DNA of 64,000 bases, taken from the NCBI GenBank assembly GCA_030765065.1, contig CM060983.1, forward strand, positions 49,102,067-49,166,066, in the 5' to 3' direction. This DNA is from Deroplatys truncata. Taxonomy: Eukaryota > Arthropoda > Insecta > Mantodea > Mantidae. The notes below the pieces were generated by a model. That model did not search any database and was not told the DNA's origin. It saw only the letters and a program-made list of their open reading frames with translations. Positions 12,050 to 23,912 of this stretch are shown here, one piece after another (positions within the stretch are counted from its first letter, which is position 1; each line of letters starts with the position of its first letter). Both the position numbers and the translations under genes were made by a program.

Positions 12050-12998
12050 TCTGATGTGTTACACTCACATGACTTTCTCTACTCTTGTACAAACTATTAT
12101 ACAAACTCTTATTCTCCATCTATTTCATATTAATCGAGATAAACATTTGCAGAAACGATCTTTTGACATGCAAAGAGAATTACATTTTACACATAGCGAC
12201 CAGTTCTAAAAATATTTGACTATCGCTTAAGGCGTACTATGTTCCCCTTGTTTTGTATTTGCAAGGGCAATATAGAAATACAATAGCCTTTAAGGACAAA
12301 CATATCTCTTAATAGCTGGTTGCTAGGTGCAGCACCATTCTCTTTGCCACAGATTAATACTCTTTGCATATCCAAGACAAAAAATGAATAACGAATTTCC
12401 AATTGAGAAAATAAGTATTGAAAAATTTAAGGGAATAACAAGCAATATCTCGAAAATGGTTCACTCAACAAAAAAATGCGTATGACATAAATTGTGTATT
12501 TTAACGCGATCTACATTTTTTGTGTAGTAAAATTTTGTCTATCTCTTATGGTTTACCAGTTATGCAAAAGTCGTACACAATGAAGAATAGTTTTGGAGAC
12601 ATTCCCATAAAATTCAAGATATACATTTTATTTGTCATAAAAATATCTTAAACATATGATATTTTAATCAAATCGTTAGAGCCATTTTTGAAAAAATTAA
12701 AATTTTCGAAAAATGTTCCATGTAAAGGGTAATCTGGGGTGGGGGGATTTTCTTGAAAACCTTCGTGTCGCATCTGTAGAAGATACTGAACCTAAATACC
12801 GAGTTTGGTGTTTATCTGACTGTTCGTTTCTGAGTTATACTGTTCACAGACACACACACACACACACGGACATCTTTCCAAAAATGCTTTTCTTGGATTC
12901 AGGGGGTCTCAAAACATATATTTCCGGTGAAATCTCGGTATCGAATTTTTGGGTCGAATACAATATTTCCCCTACTTACTATACGTAGTAGAGAAAGT
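12050..12998 (-). repeat. Rep1 copy, full length
   Basis: A 949-bp minus-oriented unit from TCTGATGTG (12050) to GTAGTAGAGAAAGT (12998), bounded by A-runs on both sides. It has the (CA)n tract at about 12853-12868 and an intact 91-codon frame at 12713-12988. It is a good reference copy for the family. Confidence 0.9.
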
Positions 12999-13003
12999 AA
13001 AAA

Positions 13004-13090
13004 ATCACCCTCCAGCCTGGAATCGAACCCGGCACCTCTAGATTTGGAGGTTAGCATGCTAACCACCAGACCATAAAGGCAGTCTACAAA
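13004..13090 (-). repeat. tRNA-like SINE head, family G
   Basis: On the minus strand GGTCTGGTGGTTAGCATG (A-box region) and GCCGGGTTCGATTCC (B-box) are followed by GGAGGGTGA, as in the block at 15215-15450. The acceptor stem does not close as in a working tRNA, so this is read as a SINE fragment. Confidence 0.6.
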
Positions 13091-13823
13091 TTTTAAAAAT
13101 CGCACATTATACGTTTTGTTACAGCAAAGGGGTACCGTGATCGTGGTGAAGGATACACACACAGATAACCTTGGCTTATCACAGCACTGTATAGCAATTA
13201 GTACGGTGGATCACTCTGTAACCTTAAGTTATGATATAATGCAATAGGGGTGAAAATCTTTAAGACTTTGAATCTGCCCAATTAGCTGCTTTGCCGTAAA
13301 AAGACCTCCACTGCCATACTTTTTCGGGCAAATCTTAAAAGGTGGCAACCATGCTTTTCAGTTTTCCATTATTAGAGGTGTAAAATGACTTGCAAATTTC
13401 ATCTAATCCAAATAAATATTTCAGCCAACCAGGAGCTGTGTTAATTCATCTTAAACTAGGTAAGATGAGGATGAAGATTTACTCCAGTTAATATCCCGCG
13501 AGTGTCCTCATTTGCTAGATACATCAGCAGATAAATTACTTCAGTGACCAGAATTATTAATCGCCTTAGTTAAAGTTTCAAACTTCGCTTAACCTGTTGA
13601 ATATTTCTTAATCTGCAACGTGCAAGCAAGCACTGCAGAATTTCTAAGATATATGCACCGAGTTGTGCAAGCAAGTCCTTGGCGAATAAAGAAGCTTAAT
13701 GTACGTACTTAAAGGTTACAAGAGAGTAAACAGCAAATACTGCGTTTTTCAAGGCTGTGAACCAGCGTTGCCTTTCAGTATTATATAAGGTGCAAGAAGT
13801 TGTTGTAGAAGAAGAGGAGAAAT
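13091..13823. other. No recognised feature
   Basis: No coding frame or shared repeat recognised in this stretch. Confidence 0.5.
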
Positions 13824-13900
13824 CTGGTATGTAAACACTTCAATGACTTTCTCTACCCATTAGTACTACACAATAACTGTACAAATTTTATGTAGTAATA
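13824..13900 (-). repeat. Rep1 terminal fragment
   Basis: CTGGTATGTAAACACTTC followed by AATGACTTTCTCTACCC matches the first about 75 bp of a minus-oriented Rep1 unit. Confidence 0.4.
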
Positions 13901-14061
13901 TAAGAGCTCTAAAGTTTATCTTAGAGCTCAGAGCTCGAGTTGATGCATAAAATTCTTTTCCAAAATATTAATAATTATAAACAATAGCGTTAAAATTCTT
14001 GATGTTCAATCCATCATTTTAATTTCCACAGATGAGCAAATGAATGGCGACATCAAAATTT

Positions 14062-14912
14062 TCAGGCAGTATTTTTAACACTTAAATGATTTAAGTCAAA
14101 TTATGTAATATAAATGTAATAACAGCCCGCCTTAAAGCAATATGTGTATATAACAATATATAAAAAGTGTATATTACAGTCATTATAAATGTTTATATTA
14201 ATGTATACATGTTCAATAATGTTATGTGAATATATTACGTAATTTAATAATATGGGATCTGTGAGAATAATAGATTAAAAGTTGGTAACAATGAGGTAAT
14301 CTTGAGGCAATAATGAGTAAGAAAGGTTTAATAATGCTACTAATCATTCTTGGAGCAACAATAATGTAATGTTTGTGACAGTTTATAAAATAGCCAATCA
14401 ACAACCAGAAAAATCTTTAGTTAAATGAAGGTATTCTATTAGAAATTTTCAAATTCAGAGTTCAGTTGCTTGTAGACAGTGCTCATAACTGGACGCGTTG
14501 CTAGCAGACAGTTACTAATCAGACGCGAGACGCGTCCTCGAGAAATTGAATACGTATTTGTGGGAGAAAATAGTTTACGTGTTAAAAAGTGCAAGTAATT
14601 AATAAAAGAATCTCACATCTCTCTATTTCAGTGAAGTGTTATTTAAATCGTGTCAAGAATTAATAAAAAAGGAGTGAATTAAAAATTATAATCTGTGTAA
14701 GCCAACATTCTTCAGCCGCACCACCTCCCTGCTATGAGATCCATTTCTCTAACAAAAATACTGACGCAGCCGAGGCAAACATAAATATATAATATTTAAA
14801 GAAACAGTCAAATTACAAAGTTAATATTTTTTAAACATTTGGGGCAAAGGCTGAACTACAGTTGAACTACAATACATCATCTTCAAACTGACTTTCCATA
14901 CGTAGCAGCTAC
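14062..14912 (+). repeat. LTR-like repeat, family 1 (copy A)
   Basis: An 824-bp unit (14062-14885) shared with 22973-23888, 24716-25571 (inverted) and 52854-53806 (inverted). Its start, TCAGGCAGTATTTTTAACA, is TGAGGCAG in other copies. It has AATAAA signals near 14600-14670 and ends CTTCA. AAC and a primer-binding-site-like TGACTTTCCATACG (14889-14902) follow. TG..CA ends plus a shared PBS-like stretch suggest an LTR. No gag or pol frame is nearby. Confidence 0.55.
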
Positions 14913-15214
14913 CAAACCTTCTTCTTCAAACTTTATGAGGTATAACAGCAACACAAAGATAAAACAGTTGCACATCGCAGTGATAAAATGAAAGCGATAA
15001 AACTGACAATAGAAAAGTTTGATTTGCCCAAATTCGAAGCATTTATATTCGGATTGATCACTTAATTCTTAAGTGAAATACAGTGCGGTTTTCCGTTCCG
15101 TAACTCTCACTTACTTACTCACGAGTGACAGTAACATGCACTATGATGAGTACTACCTTGGTATAAGTGGTAATAATAAAAATACTAACAGAGTTTTATT
15201 TATGGACGCTCTTT

Positions 15215-15450
15215 AACTGCTGTGGTTCTTAGCGTCTCATTCTATACTGGGCGTGAAAGACCGTTAATGTTGCTCAGAGGCCTTGAAGTTCTTTTACGTG
15301 CCGTAAATCTACGATACATGACCACCGGCTTTACTTCCCTTCCGAGGGAAACCATGCTGAAGATTTTTAAATCTATCACCCTCCGCCGGGTTTCAACCCG
15401 CGACCTCGGGAACTGGAGGCTAGCATGGTAACCACTACACCACGGAGGAC
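15215..15450 (-). repeat. tRNA-derived SINE, family G
   Basis: On the minus strand the head has CCGTGGTGTAGTGGTTACC (about 15424-15442) and a B-box-like GCGGGTTGAAACCCGGC (about 15385-15401), followed by GGAGGGTGATAGATT. The body continues to about 15215 with GAGACGCTAAG. Confidence 0.65.
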
Positions 15451-15801
15451 GACATTTTAATTTATAAGTTTTAAGTGGTGTCCATCTGCGTGAAGAAATT
15501 CCTGGTATCTTCGAATGAAATTTCCATTCAAACCCATAAGTTATTGAGAAATGTTCATAATTTATGTTTTTATATTGTCCTTAAGTTCGTCTATGGTGTG
15601 GGGGTTGTTTCTTTAAACTTTACTTTAGGGTTCTTCACAAATAGATGCACCAATTTCGACACCTTTTTCCTGCGTTAGAATATTTCGTTTTTGCTTTGTA
15701 GCGAGAAATCGTCTTGGGGTTGATGTGGTCTTCTGCAGTGTTCTTCCTCGGCTATTGATGCTCGTCGGTTGTTGCGTATTCCAATCCTAACTACATCTAA
15801 T
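15451..15801. other. No recognised feature
   Basis: AT-rich, no motif recognised. The 67-codon frame at 15475-15678 has no recognisable domain. Confidence 0.45.
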
Positions 15802-16155
15802 TGTTAATTCTCAGGTTATAGTGGGTGAGGCAAGTTTAAGAAATACACTGCAATTTTCCCTTAATAAATGAAGTTTATTCACAATTGAAATAATTATGGG
15901 CAGCTAGCTTTAACCAAATTATTATAATCCCACCACTTTAAATTAGTCAGGAGCTTAGCTATCTGCACACGCATTCCCACCCTTGTGCATCTGTAGCACC
16001 TCGTGTCGACGTGAATTCTTGAAGATCAGTGATAGAGAGGGAGTGGGCTCTGAGACCTTGTCTGCCCTTATATACGGGAGCCTAGTGACGCTCACCTCTG
16101 CGTTTAAAAATGTAACGACGTTTCCTATTAGTCCTCAGACCGCGTTACCTTAACA
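15802..16155 (-). repeat. Solo LTR-like element
   Basis: A 354-bp block with inverted ends TGTTAA (15802-15807) and TTAACA (16150-16155). On the minus strand it has a TATA-like GTATATAAGGGC at about 16066-16077, about 80 bp from the start, and an AATAAA signal (about 15865) toward its 3' end. This is the order expected of an LTR (U3-R-U5). I could not find matching TSDs, so its boundaries or its recombination history remain open. Confidence 0.55.
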
Positions 16156-16158
16156 TGT

Positions 16159-16657
16159 ATGAGAATGTGTTATGTAGACAACACAAATAAATAAGAAAGA
16201 GGAGGTATAGCATGGTTAAGGGCAGGAATATGGAGACTAAAAGAGAAGCGAAATGGCTATGCACAAGGTGAATGACCATTATGCGGGGAAAGTGAAGATA
16301 TGCAACATATTATATTTGACTGCAAAGAAACAGAGTTTTGGAGAAAAGAAAGTTTATGGTATGGAATGAATAGGAATAAAGATATACATACAATTCTAGA
16401 TAAAAACTGTAAAAATATGGGCACATACTTAATGAAAGTAAAAAATAAATGGATATGGACGGTTAAAAGAGACAAAATGATGTAAATAAAAACAAATATA
16501 AGAGCTACTAAATGTATCAACATGTAACTAACTGTAATTCACAATGACTGCTCATCTTAGTGGCCAGGGCCAAATAGAGAAGGCAGTCTAAATATGTAAT
16601 AACTTAGTGCTCAAATAAATTATTCATTCATTCATTCATTCATTCATGAGAATGTGT
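16159..16657 (+). pseudogene. 5'-truncated LINE 3' end with 12-bp TSD
   Basis: Element 16171-16645 is flanked by the exact 12-mer ATGAGAATGTGT (16159-16170 and 16646-16657). It encodes the end of an ORF2: IWRLKEKRNGYAQGE, then PLCGESEDMQHIIFDC, a CCHC finger whose first Cys codon has become TGA (16273-16275). The frame then stays open to TAA near 16485. The 3' UTR ends in (TTCA)n. It is a typical truncated retrotransposition product. The tail and CCHC resemble those of the LINE at 6643-8126, but the two are different families. Confidence 0.88.
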
Positions 16658-18189
16658 GGCTTCAGATCCGTGCGCTTAAGCGTCAGTTCCATATCTCCGT
16701 CTCTTTCTATTTCTTCGTATCGTTACCGGTTCCCTGCCTGTTGGCTTGGTGAAAGGTACGCTCTACTTAGGATTATGCTTTATTGGAATTCTGCTAGCTC
16801 GCCCGTTTCTTACAATCACCTCTGCACAAATGTTAGATGTTGAATATTTTAACATGTTAGTGAATTAAATTATTACTGTACAATTCTTATATGTATGGTT
16901 CCGCTTTCATATTTACAATTCCTATACATATGTATAATATGTCCCCTTTCAGTTTCTTAGGTTGTGTTCAGCGATCCCGTTTCCTAAACTTAACCAGATG
17001 CCTAAACTGGAAATTTCTCCTGAAACTGCCTACATGATTCACTTTTTACGGATGTATCGTACATAAAAATTCTTGTTCATGCGTGAATTTGACGGCAGGC
17101 GTTGCAGTAGACTAAAAACAAGACCCTAACTCTTAAGCAAAGCATATACAACACAGATGACTTGATAATATGCGCAACTCTTTACAGCACGAACACAAAG
17201 CAGCGACTGAAGGAAACTGATAATGACCTCGAACTTGACATGCGCCGCCGGTTAAAAGTACCGAGGTCATTGCAGTACAGCGTGCTACGCACATCGCCGA
17301 TCTGTGGTCTCGCCTTAAACAACCGCACTATATAGTTTATAGTAATAAAACGAGAGTTACAGAATTTATTTTGAGAGAATCTGGAATTGGAGGTGTATTT
17401 ATTTTGACTGCTTACCGATTAAATACAAAATTAAACATCGTGGATTCATTCTGTTTTTAACCTATTCAAATAACTAAACTTTTAGCATGGGGATATTCTA
17501 TTTTATTTTTGCTTTTAAACTCTTTGGTAACAAATATAGCACTAAACAAAGTGAAACATGATAGATAATTAGGCCATGGAAGCTATGAAAACATGCAAAT
17601 GCCTGTTGTGATAAATTTACATAAAAGCAAGCGCACGAATGTACGATAAAATAAAAGTAATAAAACAAAAAGCAAATTTTAAATAAATGATTAGCTTTTC
17701 TAATTTAAATTCTATGGCCGTATGACTGTAATTTTGTTTTATTGGTTTTTATCAGGATACACATTTACGTTTCAGACTCTATGGAAGCTAGGAAATTATC
17801 TTAAAGAAAAGATCCTCCGCCCCAACTGGGAATGGAATCCGGAAGCTAGAACGCTGAGCACTGAGGCAGGTGTTCTTTTTTCAGGACATGCGAAGAATAA
17901 TAAGGCAGTATGAAATGAAGCATATATATATATTATATATAGTGAGCTTCTTTATCGTATTATAGTGCTGTATGATTTCAAAAGACATTTAACCTCTTTT
18001 ACAAATAATTTCTAAATTAGATATGAAAATAAACGATAGAGGGCAGTAAAAATCGTTTGATTGTAACACATCTGAGATTTTGAGAAAATAACCAGCATCA
18101 AAAATATTTCCAAGTATACGATGGAATAGTTTAAATCATTTGAGCATCTTCGTTTTGCACCTGTGATTGAATTTTGCTTCAAATACAGC
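16658..18189. other. No recognised feature
   Basis: About 1.5 kb without a supported gene or a repeat shared in this window. The open frame at 17722-17913 shows no recognisable motif. Confidence 0.5.
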
Positions 18190-18753
18190 ATATTCAAAGT
18201 GATTGACCCAATTTAATTACTTTGTATTTCACAAAGTATAAATTGGATTTGAACACTACATACTGAAGGAAAGAGGACGTTTCACATTGTTGTTCACCAC
18301 AGCAGGCGCGCTGATAGTTGCGTAAACGGCTGATAGGATATCGTGCCAATAGGTAGGCAGATGTTCGTTTCACCGTCAGTTGTGCGTAAGATAGCTACGA
18401 TGCAGCATAAGCTTTCCCGCGTTCTCGAGTTTGCTAGACGTGATTAGGCAATTTGTAGTGCAGCAGGCATTTCTCTCCGATTCGGCATTAACCCACCAAC
18501 TAGGAAAAACATCAAATTTGGTTTACGCAATATCAAGAAATTGGATGTCTCTGCAAAGGAAAATGCCGGGGACGGCCGCGTATGTCAGAGGATGTTTGCC
18601 GTGCAGCAAAGGGGGATATTGAAAATTTATAACCTGTTTATACAAACTTTGAAACTTCCTCTTTTCATTAGTATGTGGTTTGTTCATGTCCAATATATAC
18701 TCCCTGAAATACAATGCATTTAATTTGGGTCCATCATTTTAATAACCCTGTAT
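18190..18753 (+). mobile_element. Decayed TIR DNA transposon with DUF4817-like transposase remnant
   Basis: The left end (18190-18232) and the inverted right end (about 18700-18753) align imperfectly. Both contain GACCCAA, then a TTAA-rich stretch, then TTGTATTTCA, and the outer right end is AACCCTGTAT. Inside on the plus strand, in shifting frames, are pieces resembling the helix-turn-helix N-terminus of arthropod transposases annotated DUF4817: FGINPPTRKNI, then KGK-like residues, then GRPRMSEDV before a stop. There are several frameshifts and no DDE domain. It is a short non-autonomous remnant. Confidence 0.6.
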
Positions 18754-18769
18754 GTAACTTCGCATTTTT

Positions 18770-19624
18770 ACTTTCTCTACTACGTATAGTAAGTAGGGGA
18801 AGTATTGTGTTCCACCCAAAAATTCGATACTGAGATTTCACCGGAAATACATGTTTTGAGATCCCCTGAATCCAAAAATAGCATTTTCAGAAACATGTCC
18901 GTCTGTGTGTCTGTGAACAGCATAACTCAGAAGCGAACAGTCGGATAAACACCAAACTTGGTATTTAGGTTCAGTATCTTCCAGAGTTGCGATACGAAGG
19001 TTTTCAAGAAAATCCCCCCACCCCAGATTACTCTTTACATGAAACATTTTTCGAAAATTTTAATTTTCTCAAAAATGGCTCTAATGATTTTGATTAAAGT
19101 ATCATATGTTTAAGATATTTTCATGACAAATAAAATTTATATCTTGAATTTTCTGGGTATGTCTCCAAAAGTATTCTTCATTGTGAAGGACTTTTGCATA
19201 ACTGGTAAACCAAACTTTCGAGATATTGCTTGTTATTCCCTTAAATTTTTCAATGCTTATTTTCTCAAATGGAAATTCGTTATTCATTTTTTTGTCTTGG
19301 ATATGCAAAAGGTATTAATCTGTGGCAAAGAGAATGGTGCTGCACCTAGCAATCAGCTATTAAGAGATATGTCTATGCTTAAAGGCTGCTGTATTTCTAT
19401 ATTGTGCTTGCAAATACAAAACAAGGGGAACATAGTACGCCTTAAGCGATAGTCAAATATTTTTAGAACTGGTCGCTATGTGTAAAATGTAACTCTCTTT
19501 GCATATCAAAAGATCGTTTCTGCAAATGTTTATCTCGATTAATATGAAATAGATGGAGAATAAGAGTTTGTAAAAATAGTTTGTACAAGGGTAGAGAAAG
19601 TCATGTGAGTGTAACACATCAGAT
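18770..19624 (+). repeat. Rep1 copy with internal deletion
   Basis: Runs from ACTTTCTCTACTACGTATAG (18770) to CACATCAGATT (19624). About 110 bp is missing where GGTAAACCA joins AACTTTCGAGAT (about 19205-19220). Confidence 0.88.
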
Positions 19625-19751
19625 TTTTTATGATTTTCCACTTTTGGGTGTGCCGTTTAAAGGAGGAAGCACAAATATTCACCAAAGCTTTCTATATCGA
19701 CTTTGATATATTACATTCTTTCCTGTAGCTTATGTAAAGTTAAAAGAAGAC

Positions 19752-20418
19752 GCATTCACATGAATTTCTCTTCTCACTCTACTACTAACTATTCCTACAA
19801 AAGCTTATTCTTATATTTACTTCTTGCTAATAGAGATAAGCTTTCATTAAACATTTACACATTTTGCTGCAGGAATCGGAAGAGCGATATTCAGATTTTG
19901 GTATGTGATGGCTTTGAAATTCCATATTCCTGGTTGTACTAGCGAGGGTAAAATCTGGTGTGATACATTCACATGAATTTCTCTATCCTCTGACATCATT
20001 AGTGGATTATAAACTGTTGTTACTAAAGCTTATTTTTCTATCTACTACATCTAGTCCAAATAAATCTGTGTAAAAACCGCTACATTACACAGTTATAGAT
20101 ACAAAGAGAACAGCGATAGTCAAATGTTTAAGAACTGGATGCTATACGCTGGCCTTAATATTCCATGCTGTTTGCATGCAATTGGGAGAAAGAGATTTAC
20201 ATTTCTTGTGAAGTAAGTTTTCGTTTATCGCTTAATGTTCACTAGTCATACAAAATTATGCAAAATTCCTACCGAATGAAGACTTCACAGACTATTCCCA
20301 GAAAATTCAAATATACATTTTATTTGTCATGTAAATATGTTTAATATTTCGTATATTAATCAAAATCTCGGAGCCATTTTTTAGAAAATCAAAGTGTTCG
20401 AAAAATGTTCTATGTAAA
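19752..20418 (-). repeat. Old Rep1 fragments (subfamily 2)
   Basis: Two minus-oriented pieces, 19752-19938 and 19954-20418, each start with a CATGAATTTCTCT-type Rep1 end. The second continues to TTCTATGTAAA. Both are strongly diverged. Confidence 0.6.
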
Positions 20419-20924
20419 CTAGTCCCGGGCATCCTTTCCCCAACCGGCTTCAAAGCGAACGGAAAGCTTTGAAGCCTGACCATAAAACCATCAGTAAACG
20501 ATTAGTAGGGTCTTCCCATCCCTTAAACACAACACGTGGTCCTTTCTCCAGCTCCACCAAAGCAAAGCGTTGTTGCAATGTCATTTCTGCTGTTTCTTCG
20601 GTTTTAGCAGCTGTGACTGTTCGCTCGTGCTTTTCTTCCATGTTCAGCTAAGCTTCTATATTACTTCTTCAGAGAAGTTATATAGTGTTTTACTTAGTGC
20701 AGTTTTGTAAGTTTAGCAGTGTTTAATAGTTATTAGCGTTTAATAGTTTAATTAAGATGTGGAGACCTTGGGAAACGAACCAAGTTGATGCCCCTCCGGT
20801 CGCACCAGCAAGTGACCCTCTGCCGAATATCAGTAATGCCAAGACCACGAAGAAAAGGGCTACAAAAACTGAATAAGCAAAGCCAGATTTTTATGTGTAA
20901 TGTTCAAGAACATGTAGAAAAGAA
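20419..20924. other. Unassigned block between inverted Rep1 pieces, two small divergent frames
   Basis: A less AT-rich block between a minus Rep1 piece and a plus Rep1 piece. It has a 63-codon minus frame from 20641 to 20450 (basic and acidic N-terminus, then LQQRFALVELEKGPR) and a 39-codon plus frame at 20758-20877 (MWRPWETNQVDAPPVAPASD). The starts face away from each other across about 115 bp. Neither is recognised. They could be remnants of a transposon or retrogene. Confidence 0.3.
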
Positions 20925-21488
20925 CCTTTTATGTGGAAAAATGTTTGTTATTGTTTTGAATTTCTCAAAAACAGCTTAACGATTTTTAGTAAAATACCGC
21001 AAGTTTAAGATATTTGCAGGAAAAATAAAATTTGTATCATGAATTTTATATTCTGGGAATAACTTGTAAAATTTTCCTCGTTCTCAACTTGTTGTATTAC
21101 TGGTAAATTCTAAGAGAGAGACAAAATCTTACTCTGCGTAAAATGCAATCTCGGTAAAGGACAAATTTTAGGTTAAATTGTGTTAACCATTTCCGAGAAA
21201 TTTTTTGTTGTTGGTTTGAATTTTGAAATACAAGTTGGAAGTCTCTGTTTGTATTTTCCTCGTGGTCATGCTAAGAGCATGGAATTTCAAAGTCATCATA
21301 TAGTCATCTGTATTTTAAAAATCTGACTATCGCTTTAGCCTATGTATCCTTATATTTACAACGATATGTGCAATGAAATTTTATCTTATTATTTAAGAAG
21401 TAGATAGAATAAGCTTTTGTGAAAGTAGTTTGTAGAAGAGTGAGCAGAGATAATCTTGTGAATATAATACATAAGATTTTTTTTTTAT
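20925..21488 (+). repeat. Rep1 5'-truncated copy
   Basis: Begins in the Rep1 interior (CCTTTTATGTGGAAAAATG) and runs to the terminal TTGTGAATATAATACATAAG-type end. Diverged. Confidence 0.6.
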
Positions 21489-22181
21489 TTTCTTTCTTTT
21501 GCCTTCGTATTTTTACTTATCCTGCATTTTATAATAAAGCTATTCATTTAAGTAAACAGAAGATGTCATGCTTATAAATCTTACACCTTAAACAATACAC
21601 AACTTCTTGTATTAGCTTTATATTAATAAAACATTGTTGTGATACAAGTGATAAAAAACTTTTTACCATAGCTCCGCGCACAGCATAATCAAAAATGATG
21701 CTTTGATTTGGGAGTAAGAGTTCCTTTCAAAATAAATTAATATTTATGTATTTTAATTATTTAATGATAGTCCAACAATGTATAGTTTATTCGGAACATG
21801 TTTCTAAGTTTCTCTCGGATATGTTAACATGCATTTCTATTCTTGTAGCGCAGTATATTAGTTCAGATCATTCATTAGTTCAGTTATATTTTAAAGCGTT
21901 TGCAACTTAAATGTAATTACTATGCGATTCATAGTTATTTACATAGTTATTTTGTGTGTAAAGCAAGCAGACAAACTGCATGATTGTATTCTGTACATGT
22001 GGAAATCACCTGCAAAGTTTTGCTTTTAAATACTATTTTTAATTTTGGCAACAACGCGCATATGCACATGGATGTCACTAAGATTTTATGGTGCTTGCGG
22101 TTAGGGAGGGTAGGGAACAAGTGTTTGGCTACTGCACAAAGGTCGCCGCTTGGGGATCCGAAGGCTGCGATGACCATAATG
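21489..22181. other. No recognised feature
   Basis: AT-rich. No gene or shared repeat seen. Confidence 0.5.
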
Positions 22182-22912
22182 TGTAGTTGGGGTGAGGAAT
22201 TTTCTTGAAAACCTTCGTGTCGCATCCTGGACGATACTGAATTCAAATAAGTTTGGTATTTATCGAACTTTTTGTTTTTAAGTTATGCTATTCATAGATA
22301 TACAAACTCAAGGATATGTTTCCAAAAATGTTTTATTTTGGATTCAGGTGGTCTCAAAACATGTAGTTCCGGAGAAATATCGTTATCGAATTTTTGAGTG
22401 GAATGCAATACCTTCTCTACCTACTATGTATGTAGTAGAGAAAGTAAAAAACGAATAGCGACCACTTGAAAAGCGTGTAAGTATATGTAGAACCAATAAA
22501 GAGAAATATGTCTGAAATGGTTAACGCCAAAAAAAGAGGTCTTTACAGCCTAAAATTCACATCAGAACATTTAGGATTTGCGATGTAAGTGTTATGAAAT
22601 TAGATAATTTAGAGTCATTTTTGAGAAACTAAAAAATAACAAAAAGTTTTCTATGGGTGGGAAAATTTTCATGAAAATCTTCTTGCACATCCTTGAAGAC
22701 GCTGAACTTAAATAACAATTTCAGTCTTTAACCGACTTTTCAAGTTACGCTAAGTAAACACACACACGCGGACTTTTTTTCTAAAGAGAGCTTTATTTCA
22801 TTCAGGGAACCTGAAAACGAGCATTTCCAATGAAATCTCGCTATAGAATTTTTGTGTGGAATGCAATACTTCCTCTACTTACCATAAGTAAATAGTAGAT
22901 TAAACAAAAAAC
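22182..22912 (-). repeat. Two Rep1 3' portions in direct tandem
   Basis: 22182-22445 and 22447-22912 each end with a Rep1 terminus (TAGTAGAGAAAGT and a decayed equivalent, AGTAGATTAAAC). Both are minus-oriented and truncated. The second is more diverged. Confidence 0.65.
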
Positions 22913-22972
22913 TAATTAGCTCAGGATCTGTTTTGAGTACCCTGGTATTGTTCCAAAAATTGCCTGCAGTGG

Positions 22973-23912
22973 TGAGGCAGTATTTTTAACAGTTAAATGA
23001 TATCAGTCAAATTATATAATATAAAATACAATAATAGCCCACCTTAAACCAATATGTGTATGTAACAATATATAAAAAGTGTATATTACAGTCATTGTAA
23101 ATGTTTATATTATTGTATATATGTTCAATAATGTTAGGTGAATGTATTACGTAATTTAATAATGTAGGAGCTATGAGAATAATAGGTTAAACGTTGCTAA
23201 CAATGAGGTAACCTTGAGGCAATAATGAGTAAGATGGTTTAATAATACTACTAGTCATTATTGGAGCAACAATAATGTAAATTTTGAGACAGTTTATAAA
23301 AAACAGCCAAACAAAAACAAGAAAAAGCTTTAGTTAAATGAAGGTATTCTATTGGACTAGGATTAGCCAATCAGAAACTGAAATATAGCAAAATTTACAA
23401 ATTTAGAGTTTAGTTGCTTGCAGACAGTGTCCTAACCGGACGCGAGATGTTTCCTCGAGAAGTTTAAATATGTATTCAGTGTGAGACGAAAATAGTTTGC
23501 GTGTTTAAAAAGTGCAAGTATTTAATAAAAGAATCTTACAGCTCTCTATATCAGTGAAGTGTTATTTAAATCGTGTCAAGAATTAATAAAAAGGAGTGAA
23601 TTAAAAATTATATTCTGTGTAAGCCTACATTCTTCAGCCGCATCACGCCCTGCAAAGAGAAACATGTCTCTAACAATAATACTGACGCAGCCATGGCAAA
23701 CATAAATATATAATATTTAAAGAAACAGTTAAATTACGAAGTTAATATTTTTAAACATTTTTGGGGCAAAGGCCACCGGAAAGTACCTTTGGGGCGAAGG
23801 CTACCGGAAACTTTTTACCATACGTGCGGTTGCTACTACTTCAAGTTCGGCTCCCCAACAGTTGAATTACAATACAACTCCTACTTCAAATCGGTTTTCC
23901 ATACGTAGCAGC
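22973..23912 (+). repeat. LTR-like repeat, family 1 (copy B)
   Basis: Starts TGAGGCAGTATTTTTAACA at 22973 and ends CTACTTCA at 23888, followed by the PBS-like stretch TCGGTTTTCCATACG. It includes a local duplication of GGGGCRAAGGCYACCGGAAA (23760-23815). It is inverted relative to copy C at 24716-25571. Confidence 0.6.

Noticed and set aside
13004..13090. Possible functional tRNA gene
   Set aside because: A- and B-box-like motifs are present, but the acceptor and T stems do not pair properly and a SINE-type body sequence follows, shared with 15215-15450.
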